Below are positions 1-8,843 of a DNA stretch of 64,000 bases, piece after piece. A program made the position numbers and the translations under genes. Where the stretch lies: positions 4,538 to 68,537 of the forward strand of contig SFDX01000016.1 in assembly GCA_004557455.1 (NCBI GenBank). Reading direction: 5' to 3'. How positions within the stretch are numbered: the first letter of the stretch is position 1; every line of letters begins with the position of its first letter. The stretch comes from Akkermansia muciniphila. GTDB taxonomy: Bacteria; Verrucomicrobiota; Verrucomicrobiia; Verrucomicrobiales; Akkermansiaceae. The notes under the pieces are model-generated. The model was not told where the DNA came from, did no database searches, and saw nothing but the letters and a program-made list of their open reading frames with translations.

Positions 1-79
1 CAATTAAGGCGTGGCCCGCGCGATGACGATAGACTTCGCACGCTGTCGGCCTCTATCAATTCCAACCCAAACACAAACG

Positions 80-1888
80 ATGACGATTCGCACTTCCGTA
101 ATGTTGTTGGCAGCGGCTGCCATGCCGCTTTCCCTGCAGGCCAAGCCTGCCAAAACCACGGCACCCGCAGCGGCCACTGCCACGGCGCAGAAGCCGGGGG
201 CTCTTGCCGCCATGGCCCTGTTGCCTGCCGATGCCGATGACTTCGTGGCCCTGAGCCTTACCCCGGAGGTAGCCGCGAGCCTCGGTGAGTTCGCCGAATT
301 GGCGGCGCAACTGGATGGCGTGGCCTTGGCTAACGGCAAGGGTAGCGCCGCCGCCTTCTCTTCCTTCCTGCCCTTGGTGCGTGCGGCTTCCGCCCTGCAG
401 ACGGTGGAGGACAAGCTCAAGCCCGCTGTTTCCTTTACGTTCGATGACGAGGAAGAGGCCGGCGACCCCGACCTGAAGTCCGGCAACAAGATGATGCCGG
501 AACCCAAGGACACGCCGGTGCAGAAAGCCGCCCGCCAAGCGAAGCAGCAGCTGGAGACCGCCATGCTGAAGGCCCTGCAGGAGAGCAAGGGTGCCAAGCT
601 GCCGACCCTTTACCTGGCCGCGACGGTCAAGCCCGCCGGTCAGCAGGCGCTTGATGAGATGCTCGGGAACTACCTCTCCGATGAGGGCTTGCAGGGCTTG
701 GCTGCGCAGTTGGGCGGTGAAGGCTCGCCCGTCAAGGCGGAGGTGGCGAAGTCCGGTGACCTCAAGGGCCTGAAGCTGACGCTGGTGACTCCCCCGACCC
801 AAGAGTTGGCTGTCTTTACGGGGCGTACCGTTTATGTGCTTGCCAAGAAGCAGGGGAACGCCGTACTGCTGGCCCTCTGCGAGAACCCGTCGGACATCAG
901 TCTGCCCACCTCGGAGGCGACGTCTCTGGCTTCCACGCTGAAGGACAAGAAGATCGGCGGTGGCTTCTATCTTCGCACGAGTTTTACCCCGCAAATGACG
1001 CAGGCCCTGCTGGATACTTACAAGGCCGTGGTTCAAGGTGTCCGGGACGGGGAGGCCGCCGTGATCGCGGAGCAGAAGAAGCAGGATCCGAGCAAGGCCT
1101 CCGCGCTGGATCAGAAGTTGTCTGCCATGGATGACGGTATGACGGAGTTCTTCAAGCTCTTCCCCGCCAAGGTGACCAAGCCGACGGCCTTGCAGGTGAA
1201 GGAGAGCAAGAAGGGCTGGAATGTGCAGGTCTCCTTCGATGCCGACGGGGCTACCTTTACCACGGTGACGGGTGCGATGGCTCCCGGTAAGACGAAGCCC
1301 GTGTTCTTTGCCCAGAAATCCCTGCTGAAGACGACGGCTCCCCAGCCGGACTGGCAGAAGATGGTGCAGTCCGCTGCCACTGCTGCGAGCAGCTCCGGGG
1401 ATGTGTTGACGGCCATGGTGGGGCAGTGTTGCTCGCGCGCTTCCACCTTCCTGATGCTGTGGGACAGCATGGGCAGTGACAAGCAGGCTTCTACTCTGTT
1501 GCTGACGGAGGACAGCGGGGCGCTTTTCGCCGGGTTGAATGATCAGGCGGCCTTTACGGAGGCCTGGAAGAAGCTCATCTCGGGCGAGGGTAGCCCCATT
1601 GCTGACAGAGTGAAGGATAACGGTGACGGCTCCTACACGATTGCAGGGGGGGAGGATTCCCCGATCACCGTCAGCATCAAGGACGGTCAGGTTGTGGCGG
1701 GTACGCCGGATGTTCTCCAAGCTGTCAAGCCGGATCCCAAGGCAACTGTTTCCGGTATCAAGTTCCGCATCAATATTCCGCTCTCTGCCAAGGCCATGAT
1801 GGGGGATAAGGTTCCGTTCAGCAAGATCCAAGGCTCCGTGCAGACCAAGGATGGCTGCTACAAGGTGAACATTAACCTGAACAAGTAA
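80..1888 (+). CDS. Secreted protein of unknown function
   Basis: A 602-residue protein. The start at 80 is chosen over an upstream in-frame ATG at 11 because it is followed directly by a signal peptide: MTIRTSVMLLAAAAMPLSLQA, with a probable cleavage after the Leu-Gln-Ala. The mature protein begins with a Thr/Ala/Pro-rich stretch. It then contains a segment reading LLPADADDFVALSLTPE, of the kind seen in large periplasmic proteins of this phylum that score each residue pair as hydrophobic/acidic without a catalytic motif. I see no enzyme motif, no transmembrane helix after the signal and no repeat. A pair of adjacent Cys (GQCCSR) sits in the C-terminal half. It is monocistronic, with a strong terminator 30 nt after the stop. 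I do not recognise the family. Confidence 0.8.
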   Translation: MTIRTSVMLLAAAAMPLSLQAKPAKTTAPAAATATAQKPGALAAMALLPADADDFVALSLTPEVAASLGEFAELAAQLDGVALANGKGSAAAFSSFLPLVRAASALQTVEDKLKPAVSFTFDDEEEAGDPDLKSGNKMMPEPKDTPVQKAARQAKQQLETAMLKALQESKGAKLPTLYLAATVKPAGQQALDEMLGNYLSDEGLQGLAAQLGGEGSPVKAEVAKSGDLKGLKLTLVTPPTQELAVFTGRTVYVLAKKQGNAVLLALCENPSDISLPTSEATSLASTLKDKKIGGGFYLRTSFTPQMTQALLDTYKAVVQGVRDGEAAVIAEQKKQDPSKASALDQKLSAMDDGMTEFFKLFPAKVTKPTALQVKESKKGWNVQVSFDADGATFTTVTGAMAPGKTKPVFFAQKSLLKTTAPQPDWQKMVQSAATAASSSGDVLTAMVGQCCSRASTFLMLWDSMGSDKQASTLLLTEDSGALFAGLNDQAAFTEAWKKLISGEGSPIADRVKDNGDGSYTIAGGEDSPITVSIKDGQVVAGTPDVLQAVKPDPKATVSGIKFRINIPLSAKAMMGDKVPFSKIQGSVQTKDGCYKVNINLNK

Positions 1889-1914
1889 GCAGCTCAGCAG
1901 ATCAATAATACAAC

Positions 1915-1946
1915 AATGCACCGGCCGTTCGGTCGGTGCATTTTTT
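1915..1946 (+). terminator. Rho-independent terminator
   Basis: The arms TGCACCG (1917-1923) and CGGTGCA (1934-1940) enclose a further CCG/CGG pair. Six T residues follow immediately (1941-1946). It ends the secreted-protein gene and can also slow transcription arriving from the convergent ankyrin gene. Confidence 0.9.
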
Positions 1947-1967
1947 AATATGGGGGAGGGCAGGGGA

Positions 1968-2510
1968 TCAGTTGCTTTGCAGAACCTGCAGGGCGGCGGA
2001 GCGGCCCTCTCGGCGGGCGATGTCTGCCGCAGTCTGACCCTTGCGGTTCTTGAGGGTACGGTCTGCGCCGCTTTGCAGCAGCAGTCGTACCACCTCGGTA
2101 TAGCCTTCATCGGCGGCTTCCATCAGGGCGGTGTCGCCGTCCTCATCGGCCGCATTGACATTGGCCCCGGCGGCCAGCAGAGCACGCACCACCTCGAGCT
2201 GTCCCTCGCCGGCTGCAATCATCAGGGCGGTCTCGCCGTCCTCATCGGTCGCATTCACGTTGGCACCGGCGGCCAACAGGGCACGCACCACCTCAAGGCG
2301 GCCCTTGTCTGCCGCCTCCATCAGGGCAGTTTCGCCGTCCTCGTCCGTGGCGTTCACGTTGGCACCGCCGGCAAGCAGGCGTTGCACCTCCTGCACATTC
2401 CCGCGCTTGGCGGCGCGGTTCAGGGCGGGCTCATCGTCATCGGCCCAGGCCGGCGCGCCTGCGAACGCTGCCAACAAAGCCGCAATCGTCATCGTGTGTA
2501 TCGTCTTCAT
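1968..2510 (-). CDS. Secreted ankyrin-repeat protein
   Basis: A 180-residue protein with an N-terminal signal peptide (MKTIHTMTIAALLAAFAGAPAWA, cleaved after AWA). About four ankyrin repeats follow, starting at DEPALNRAAKRG. The middle repeats are nearly identical at both protein and DNA level (DEDGETALM..AA, LEVVRALLAAGANVNA), which points to recent internal duplication. Ankyrin repeats bind proteins and have no catalytic role. The partner is unknown, and the export signal places it in the periplasm or outside. A second, larger secreted ankyrin protein lies at 43678-44658, so this genome uses the architecture more than once. Confidence 0.85.
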   Translation of the reverse strand: MKTIHTMTIAALLAAFAGAPAWADDDEPALNRAAKRGNVQEVQRLLAGGANVNATDEDGETALMEAADKGRLEVVRALLAAGANVNATDEDGETALMIAAGEGQLEVVRALLAAGANVNAADEDGDTALMEAADEGYTEVVRLLLQSGADRTLKNRKGQTAADIARREGRSAALQVLQSN

Positions 2511-2620
2511 GTTCGTTGTGCGTCATCGGTTGAATGACCCCTCTCTTTTACCCCTAACGAGAACGATTGTCACGCATAAAATGCGGCAGCGGGATTATGT
2601 ATGACTAACTTGATGCCCCG

Positions 2621-2656
2621 AAAAAGGCCCGAGCACGCGGTGGACGCACTCGGGCC
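2621..2656 (-). terminator. Rho-independent terminator of the glycosidase gene
   Basis: On the minus strand the arms GGCCCGAG and CTCGGGCC (2649-2656 and 2626-2633) are followed by TTTTT (2625-2621). It lies just past the glycosidase stop codon. Confidence 0.85.
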
Positions 2657-2674
2657 GGGAGAGCAGGGGGGGTG

Positions 2675-4687
2675 TTACTTCGTGAAGTCCGCCTCGAAGA
2701 CGAGCACCTCGAAGGGCTGCAGGGTGAGCTTCACCGTTCCCTCGGCGGGCACGGTCAGACTCTGCACGCGCTGGTCGGGGTAGGCGGCGCGCATGACCAC
2801 GTTCCGCTTGTCCGTCGGCTCGAACACGGCGGTGGAAAGCTCGATCTCCTGCGGCTTGTCCAGCGGGTTGCGCAGGGCGAGGGTCGCTCCTCGGTCGGCA
2901 CGCCAAGCGGCATAGCCGTAGATCTGCTCCTTGCCGGGGTCGCCGCCCGCCCAGTGCGTATCCGCCAGCACGGGGGCCCACTTGTGGCTCCACTTCAACG
3001 CAGCGGCCACGTCGTCCCAGGCGGCGTCATTCATCATGCCGGGGGTCAGGTAGAGCTCTTGCTGGTTGGCACCGGAGGCGAAGAGAATGCGGGCATCGCT
3101 GCGCAGGTTGTTGTTCACGGGGAACTTATACTTCATCGTGGCGCTGGCACCGCCTTCGTCCGCAGAGGCGATGGTGGGGTCCTCGCCCTCCACGCGAGCA
3201 TCGCTGGTGTGGCCGGCCTGGAACTCCGTGCCGAGCACAATGCCGTGATGCATGATGGAGTTGAGGGGGTAGAGGGGGGCCTGCTTCACGATGATGTCGT
3301 AGCAACTGCGGTCGCGGTAGTTGATATAGCGCTCGCGGTTATTACCCTTGCCGCACCAGTTCACGTCCGCCGACCCCGTTCGCCAGGTGCAGTCCACATA
3401 GTTCAACCAGAAGGGGCTGGGCCAGGTGCCCACCGTGGTGCTCAGGAAGAGATCCGGGTTGATCTTGCGCAGCTCTTTTGAGATGTCCAGCAGGGCCATG
3501 AAGTGCGGGGAAACGCCGCTGCCGGCGCGGTCCCACTTGAAGAAGTTGACGCCGTCCTTCTGCATCAGGTCGCTGCAACGCTGCAGGAACCACGCGCGGT
3601 AGCCGGGGGCCGCCAAATCCGGCTCCTTGGCATCCTGCGGCAGCAGCCCCATGCGCTTGGCGTGCTCTGTGCGCTCCTTCTGGCCACCGTAGCCGCCCAG
3701 CGGGGAAATCCAGATGCCGAAATGCGAATCGATACCGCGGATGGCCTGCACCAGCTTGCCGAAGCCCTGCGGGAACTTCTTGGGATTCGGCTGCCACAGG
3801 TCCGCGCCGAAGTCGTCCCAGCCGTCATCCAGCACGAAGGAGTCGAGCTTCACCCCGCGCTTCTGCACCAGCTCGCGGCCATAGGCCTCCACGGTGTCGA
3901 GCATCTTCTGCTCCGTGGGGTTCAGGCCGTGGTCGTACCAACAGTTATATTGCACCACGGGATGATAAGGCACCGCACGCTCGCGGTCAAGGTAGGCCAG
4001 GAAGGCGCGGCGCAGCTGCCCCTTGGGGAACACGCCCGCCACGGTGCTGAAGCTCACGCTCTGCCCCTTGGCCAGCGGCAGCTTGCAGTCGAAGCCGATG
4101 GTCGCCGTGCCGTCCTGCACCTTTGCCTGCGCTACGGGCAGCTCCACGCCGCAGAAGAGCCCCGCCGCCTCGTTGACAAGCGGTGAGCCCGGTACGCGGC
4201 CGCACACCGTCCAGCCCTCACCGGAGAGGATCACGGGGGTAAAGTTGGTCAGCACCACATCGCGCTCCGCCGTCAGGGTATACACACGGCGCATGTAGTG
4301 CGAGCCGTCGCGCAGCTCCGCCCGCCAGCTCACCTGCACCCCCGCACCGGGCAGGTCATAGGTGCCGCTGATGCTCTTGCCGGGCACCCGTGCCCCCGCG
4401 CAGGCCGCATTGGCCTCCACCGCCGCCTCGCCGGACACCACACTGCTCGGTACCAACGCCGCCGCCGTGTAATTTCCTTCCTCCGTAGACAACCGGATCT
4501 CCGCTCCCTTCGGCGCGCTGTTAAAAGAGATGCTGATCGGCACCCACTCCGCCACCGCATTCTTCAGCCGCAGCCCTGCCGCCGCCTCCGCCTTCCCCGG
4601 CGCTTCCCCGGGGTACGGCACATTCGGTTCATGCGCCCCCGCCGCCTGCAGCGCAGCCGCCATGCTCAATATAAGAAGAGTTCTCAT
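2675..4687 (-). CDS. Secreted clan-D glycoside hydrolase, alpha-galactosidase / alpha-N-acetylgalactosaminidase type
   Basis: A 670-residue protein with a signal peptide (MRTLLILSMAAALQAAGA). An N-terminal beta-sandwich of about 220 residues precedes a TIM barrel. Visible barrel signatures are FVLDDGWDDFGADLW, FGIWISPLGGYGG and FFKWDRAGSG. In the GH27/GH36 clan the Asp of the KWD motif is the nucleophile, so the catalytic machinery appears present. A C-terminal beta domain (LALRNPLDKPQEIEL) is typical of the clan. The exact substrate cannot be read; GH36-like alpha-galactosidase or alpha-GalNAcase are the best guesses and would suit mucin glycans. The promoter at 4696-4725 puts the start codon 8 nt after the -10 box. 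Confidence 0.8.
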   Translation of the reverse strand: MRTLLILSMAAALQAAGAHEPNVPYPGEAPGKAEAAAGLRLKNAVAEWVPISISFNSAPKGAEIRLSTEEGNYTAAALVPSSVVSGEAAVEANAACAGARVPGKSISGTYDLPGAGVQVSWRAELRDGSHYMRRVYTLTAERDVVLTNFTPVILSGEGWTVCGRVPGSPLVNEAAGLFCGVELPVAQAKVQDGTATIGFDCKLPLAKGQSVSFSTVAGVFPKGQLRRAFLAYLDRERAVPYHPVVQYNCWYDHGLNPTEQKMLDTVEAYGRELVQKRGVKLDSFVLDDGWDDFGADLWQPNPKKFPQGFGKLVQAIRGIDSHFGIWISPLGGYGGQKERTEHAKRMGLLPQDAKEPDLAAPGYRAWFLQRCSDLMQKDGVNFFKWDRAGSGVSPHFMALLDISKELRKINPDLFLSTTVGTWPSPFWLNYVDCTWRTGSADVNWCGKGNNRERYINYRDRSCYDIIVKQAPLYPLNSIMHHGIVLGTEFQAGHTSDARVEGEDPTIASADEGGASATMKYKFPVNNNLRSDARILFASGANQQELYLTPGMMNDAAWDDVAAALKWSHKWAPVLADTHWAGGDPGKEQIYGYAAWRADRGATLALRNPLDKPQEIELSTAVFEPTDKRNVVMRAAYPDQRVQSLTVPAEGTVKLTLQPFEVLVFEADFTK

Positions 4688-4695
4688 ACCCCATC

Positions 4696-4725
4696 ACCCT
4701 ACCACACCCGCCCCCCGCCTGTCAA
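4696..4725 (-). promoter_or_regulatory. Promoter of the clan-D glycosidase
   Basis: Minus strand: TTGACA (4725-4720), 18 bp, TAGGGT (4701-4696), then 8 nt to the ATG. The -35 is perfect and the -10 is weak. The same TTGACA-18-TAGGGT arrangement occurs before the ankyrin gene ending at 44658. Confidence 0.6.
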
Positions 4726-4746
4726 TACAAAAACACGGCAACCTTT

Positions 4747-4935
4747 TCACGTCCCGCTCGGTTCTGACTCGGGCCGGGTGAGGAGTCGAATAAGCTCCTG
4801 CTCCCAGTGCTGAACGACAAAACGGGCCCCCGTCGGGCTGAGGTGGTCGTCGTCCACATAGAGGCAACGTCCGTTGCATTCCAGCTCAATGGGATGCCCC
4901 TGCCGGTATGGTCGTGACTTTCCTCCATAGTGACT
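4747..4935 (-). pseudogene. C-terminal stump of an SGNH-domain O-acyltransferase
   Basis: The frame ends with CNGRCLYVDDDHLSPTGARF and a short amphipathic tail. The pattern LYxDDDHLSxxGA is the catalytic Asp/His block at the end of the SGNH domain that follows the acyltransferase-3 membrane domain in OafA-like O-acetyltransferases. Everything upstream in such a protein (about 600 residues) is missing. Upstream of the stump sits a promoter-like sequence with the palindrome described at 4943-4963, so an internal deletion that kept the promoter and the 3' end is the simplest reading. It is probably not functional. The C-terminus reads TRPESEPSGT and stops at 4747. Confidence 0.6.
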
Positions 4936-4942
4936 CGGGCAG

Positions 4943-4963
4943 TATACAGCATTCTGAATGCAG
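4943..4963 (-). promoter_or_regulatory. Palindromic operator-like motif with -10 box
   Basis: Minus strand: GCATTCAGAATGC (4961-4949), a perfect 6+1+6 palindrome, followed by TG and TATACT (4948-4943). Closely matching copies lie at 20583-20600 and 20734-20754. No good -35 box is visible here. Confidence 0.5.
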
Positions 4964-5084
4964 AGGGTCGGGGGTGGGGAAAGCGCGTCATAGGGGAGGG
5001 GCGGGGAGTTTTTGTGTTGCATTTTGGGGGCGGTATGGTAGGATAATAGGCAGAGGCGGTCCGGGGAAGGGCTGTCGGGGAGTT

Positions 5085-6584
5085 ATGCGAGCGATATTAC
5101 AGGTTTTTGCGATGGGGATTGCGCTGCCGCTGGCGGCGCAGCCGGAGTTTGATCGGGTATTTCAGAGCAATATGGTGCTGCAGCGCGGAGCGGTGGTGCC
5201 GGTGCGGGGAACGGCGAAGCCGGGGAGTGAGGTGGAGCTGACTTGGAAGGGGCAGGTGGTTAAGACTCGGGCCGGGGCTGACGGTGCGTGGAAGGCGGAT
5301 TTGCGGATGGGAAAGGCCGACGCAAAGCCGTCGACGCTGAGTGCGCGGGATTCGGAGGGGACGGCGGTGCTGGAGAACGTATTGGTGGGTGATGTTTGGC
5401 TGGCCTCCGGGCAGTCGAATATGGAGTTCATGGTTTCCCAAGTGCGACCGGGTAAGGAGAAAGCGGACTGGAATGTGCCGGGGGTGCGCCTGATGAAGGT
5501 GAAGTATCTGCTGCATACTAAGCCCGGCTCTTTTACCCCGCAGCAGTATGCGGCAGCGGAGAAACAGGGCTTTTTCTCTTTTAAGTGGCAGGAGATGAAC
5601 GATACCACCGTGCGCGATTTCTCTGCTGTCGCAGCCTATTTTGCCCGCCGCGTGCAGCGGGAAACGGGAGTGCCCATCGGCATCATCTGCAACGCCCTGG
5701 GCGGTACGGGCATGGAGAGTTGGACCCCTGAAAGTGTCATCGATACAGCCCCTGTGTATGAGGGGATTCGCGGGGACGGTTGGCAGAGCTCGCCGGACTT
5801 CGATGCTTGGATGCGTGGCCGCGTGAAGGAGAATTTGCGCCGAGTGGTGGCTGCCGGTGTGCAGAATCCCGTGCATCCCTTTGCTCCGGCAATGTTGTAT
5901 AACGCTGCTTTGGAGCCGCTGGGCTGCATGCCGGTGAAGGGCGTGCTGTGGTACCAGGGAGAAAGCAATGCCGACGACCCCGACCTGCAGCGGAATGCCA
6001 TCAAATTGAGCCTGATGATCGGTGCGTGGCGCAAGTTATACGGCAACGAGAAGCTCCCCTTCTTCCTGGTGCAGCTCCCGCGCATAGCGGACCCGAAGCG
6101 ACCGCACTGGGGTGCATTCCGCCGGGCGCAGGCACAGGTAGCGGATGCGGACCCTGACGTGGATCTGATTTGCACGGTGGATTTGGGGAGTACGGATGCC
6201 AATGTGCATCCCCCCCTGAAAGAGCCCGTCGGACTGCGGTTGGCGGATTTGGTTTTGGGCCGAGTATACGGAAAAGCGGTTCCCCGTTACCCGCGTGTGA
6301 CTGTCAGTCGTCGCGAGGGAGCGCACTTGGTGGTGCAATTCTCCGAGCCTCTGAAAACTACGGACGGGAAGCCCCCGCGCGGCTTCGAGACAGCCCCCGA
6401 GGCATCCGGTCCCTACGCCCCCGCATCGGCGGAGTTGCGCGGCAATCGTGTCGTAATGCCGGCCACCGGTGGATGTTACTGGCGCTATAATGAGGGCACA
6501 TCCTTGGACCCCAACCTGGTGAGTAAGAAGAGCGCACTGCCTGCCTTTCCGGCCTGCGGTGCTGCCGCACCCAAGCAGCAATGA
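5085..6584 (+). CDS. Sialate O-acetylesterase (SGNH hydrolase)
   Basis: A 499-residue protein. The start at 5085 is chosen because a short signal peptide follows (MRAILQVFAMGIALPLAAQ). Longer upstream readings have no signal. It removes O-acetyl groups from sialic acids so that sialidases can act. Visible motifs are the opening SNMVLQR, block I ASGQSNMEF with the nucleophile Ser, LWYQGESNADD, and a late Asp/His region around VHPPLKEPVGLRLADLVLG. The early beta-sandwich VPVRGTAKPGSEVEL is typical of the family. The stop overlaps the ATG of the response-regulator gene (ATGA), so the three genes 5085-8835 are probably co-transcribed. An acetylesterase in the same unit as a two-component system suggests the sensor may respond to glycans or envelope state. 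Confidence 0.9.
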   Translation: MRAILQVFAMGIALPLAAQPEFDRVFQSNMVLQRGAVVPVRGTAKPGSEVELTWKGQVVKTRAGADGAWKADLRMGKADAKPSTLSARDSEGTAVLENVLVGDVWLASGQSNMEFMVSQVRPGKEKADWNVPGVRLMKVKYLLHTKPGSFTPQQYAAAEKQGFFSFKWQEMNDTTVRDFSAVAAYFARRVQRETGVPIGIICNALGGTGMESWTPESVIDTAPVYEGIRGDGWQSSPDFDAWMRGRVKENLRRVVAAGVQNPVHPFAPAMLYNAALEPLGCMPVKGVLWYQGESNADDPDLQRNAIKLSLMIGAWRKLYGNEKLPFFLVQLPRIADPKRPHWGAFRRAQAQVADADPDVDLICTVDLGSTDANVHPPLKEPVGLRLADLVLGRVYGKAVPRYPRVTVSRREGAHLVVQFSEPLKTTDGKPPRGFETAPEASGPYAPASAELRGNRVVMPATGGCYWRYNEGTSLDPNLVSKKSALPAFPACGAAAPKQQ

Positions 6585-7273
6585 ATAACCGTTGCATTCT
6601 GGTAGCCGAGGACGACGCCTCGATTCGCTGCGTGTTGCAGGACGCCCTGCGCATGGCCGGCTACAGCGTACTGACGGCTGCGGACGGACGGGCGGCCTTG
6701 GAGCTGCTCCTCACCCGCGAGATCGACCTTGCGCTGCTGGATGTGAACATGCCGGAGGTCAACGGTTTCAAGCTCCTGCGTATCATGGCTCGGGAATGTC
6801 CCGGAACACCGAGTATTATCCTGACCGCCCACGGAGAGGAGGGAGACCGCGTGCGTGGTTTAGAACTGGGAGCGGATGATTATGTGGTCAAACCCTTCAG
6901 TATGGCGGAGCTTTTGGCTCGCATCGCTGCTGTGTTGCGTCGTTCCCCGGATCGTCCCAAGGCGGCCTCAGAATCTCTGGTGTTCCCGGGAGGCCGCTTG
7001 GATGCCAAAACTCGCCGAGCGGTGCTGGATTCCGGCGAGAGTAATCCGCTTTCTGAAAAGGAGTTTGAGCTGATGCGCTACTTCATCGCGCACGAGGGGC
7101 GGCTGATTCCGCAGGAGGAGTTGCTCATCCGCGTTTGGGGTAGCATGGCCAGTGCGCGCCAAACCCGCACGGTCTCCGTGACGCTGGCGCGACTGCGTGA
7201 TAAGATCAGCCCGCAGGCGGCGGCAGGGTTTGAGAATGTGCGGGGTAGGGGGTATAAGTGGACTGCGTTATGA
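6581..7273 (+). CDS. OmpR/PhoB-family response regulator
   Basis: A 230-residue protein with a receiver domain (residues 4-120) and a C-terminal winged-helix DNA-binding domain. The acidic pair is D11/D12, the phosphorylation site is D54 in LALLDVNMPE, and the conserved Lys is K104 in VVKPF. The effector domain ends with VWGSMASARQTRTVSVTLARLRDKI and VRGRGYKWTAL, classic for the OmpR class. It overlaps the upstream esterase and the downstream kinase by ATGA, so the pair is translationally coupled. The target genes are not evident from the window. Confidence 0.95.
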   Translation: MNNRCILVAEDDASIRCVLQDALRMAGYSVLTAADGRAALELLLTREIDLALLDVNMPEVNGFKLLRIMARECPGTPSIILTAHGEEGDRVRGLELGADDYVVKPFSMAELLARIAAVLRRSPDRPKAASESLVFPGGRLDAKTRRAVLDSGESNPLSEKEFELMRYFIAHEGRLIPQEELLIRVWGSMASARQTRTVSVTLARLRDKISPQAAAGFENVRGRGYKWTAL

Positions 7274-8835
7274 ATAAGAAATTTGCTGTATATTTTATTG
7301 TGTTTTCTCTGCTGGCACTCTGTGCATCCCTGTGGCAGGCCTACGAGGCAAGCACGCTGGACGAACGTTTGCTGCAGATTGACGAGAAAACGCAGGAGTC
7401 TCGCCTGCTCGAACTCTCTCTGCAGCGCATCACCCCCAAGGCAGAGGCGCTTTTGGCGGCGGAGGCTGCCAAGCAGAGTGACAAGCCGGATTTTAACAAC
7501 ACGGTGTATCCGCAGCCCGGCGCCGCACCCTGTGCTGCGTTTAACAAAGGCTTCTTCCTCCTTTCTCCGGCGGCTTTATTGTTACCGCAGGAGAGTGAAC
7601 ACCTGCGCGCGGGGTTGATGCGTGACGAGTTGCACAATACCTTGGTCCGCAAAGCGGATAACCCGGATGCACCGCTCTGGAATCCGCACGAAAAGCAACG
7701 TCCGCTGCGCGAGGGTTCACGGCCCGTGTTCGGCGTCTTCCTGATCAAGGATACGGACTTTTCCCACCCTATTCGGCAGGATGATAAGCCCGGCCCCTAC
7801 TTTACTTGGGCGTATCGCGGGGATGTCTACTACATGCGCAGTATCTCGACAAGCCACGGCAATGCCCTGCAGGGGTATGTGGTCGATGTGCCGGCACTCG
7901 CCGAACAACTCCTCCCGCTGGCGGAACCCGGATTGCGCGGCCTGCGCCTGGAGGCCGCGGAGGGACGGCTGCGCGGCAACGTGGGGCAGCTTCCGCTCTG
8001 CCTGATGTCGGACGGCATCGTCTCCCTGCCGGATACGGCGGCGCGGCGTTCTGCCATACACGGCACCGTGATCAGTGCATGGTTTATTTCTGTTATTTCG
8101 ATCATCATCGTTTTCTCTATCCTGGCATTCTATGCACGCTTGGAGCGGCGCCGCAGTGACTTTGTTTCTGCCGTGACCCATGAGCTGCGAACGCCATTGA
8201 CCAGCTTTAACCTGTATACGGAGATGCTCTGTCGCGGCCAGGTGCCGGCGGAGCGCCTGCAGGAGTACTATGATACCTTGCATAAGGAATGCCAGCGGCT
8301 GGGGCATTTGGTGGAGAATGTGTTAGCCTTTGCTCGCCTGAGTCGCGGTAAGATCCGGGGGCGAAAGGACAGTGGACCCTGCGCAGCGCTGCTCAATGGA
8401 GTGTTCGAGCGTGTAGCCGCACGCCCGCGTGCGGCGGGTGTTTCCGTGGCCATCACACATGATTCGCACACCAAGCTTCTCTCCCTGCGTACGGATTTGC
8501 TCTCCGTGGAGCAGATTCTGACCAATTTAGCTGATAATTCCCTGAAGTATAACACGAATCCGTCACCCACCCTGAGCTTCAGTGTGATGCAGATGCCCCG
8601 AACCGTTGCCATCCGTGTTATTGATAACGGAACCGGCATGAGCGAGGAAGCCAGGAGGAACCTCTTCCGCCCCTTCTCCCGCTCGGCAGAGGCGCGCCGC
8701 GGGTGCAAGCCCGGTGTGGGCCTCGGTCTCGCCCTGTCGCGCGACATCGCGCGCTCCATCGGGGGTGAGCTGACGCTGGAGAAGAGTGATGAGCGCGGCA
8801 CCACCTTCCTGCTCACCCTGCCGCTGGGTGAGTAG
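7270..8835 (+). CDS. Membrane sensor histidine kinase
   Basis: A 521-residue protein. The start at 7270 overlaps the regulator stop. A first transmembrane helix (residues 4-20), a periplasmic region of about 250 residues and a second helix (ISAWFISVISIIIVFSILAFY) precede the cytoplasmic part. The H-box is SAVTHELRTPLTSF with His304. The ATPase domain shows the N-box (LTNLADNSLKYN), G1 (VIDNGTGMS) and G2 (GVGLGLALSRDIA). The large sensor domain has no motif I recognise. It is the partner of the regulator at 6581. No HAMP is obvious between helix 2 and the H-box, the connection being only about 12 residues. Confidence 0.93.
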   Translation: MNKKFAVYFIVFSLLALCASLWQAYEASTLDERLLQIDEKTQESRLLELSLQRITPKAEALLAAEAAKQSDKPDFNNTVYPQPGAAPCAAFNKGFFLLSPAALLLPQESEHLRAGLMRDELHNTLVRKADNPDAPLWNPHEKQRPLREGSRPVFGVFLIKDTDFSHPIRQDDKPGPYFTWAYRGDVYYMRSISTSHGNALQGYVVDVPALAEQLLPLAEPGLRGLRLEAAEGRLRGNVGQLPLCLMSDGIVSLPDTAARRSAIHGTVISAWFISVISIIIVFSILAFYARLERRRSDFVSAVTHELRTPLTSFNLYTEMLCRGQVPAERLQEYYDTLHKECQRLGHLVENVLAFARLSRGKIRGRKDSGPCAALLNGVFERVAARPRAAGVSVAITHDSHTKLLSLRTDLLSVEQILTNLADNSLKYNTNPSPTLSFSVMQMPRTVAIRVIDNGTGMSEEARRNLFRPFSRSAEARRGCKPGVGLGLALSRDIARSIGGELTLEKSDERGTTFLLTLPLGE

Positions 8836-8843
8836 CCGCGCGG

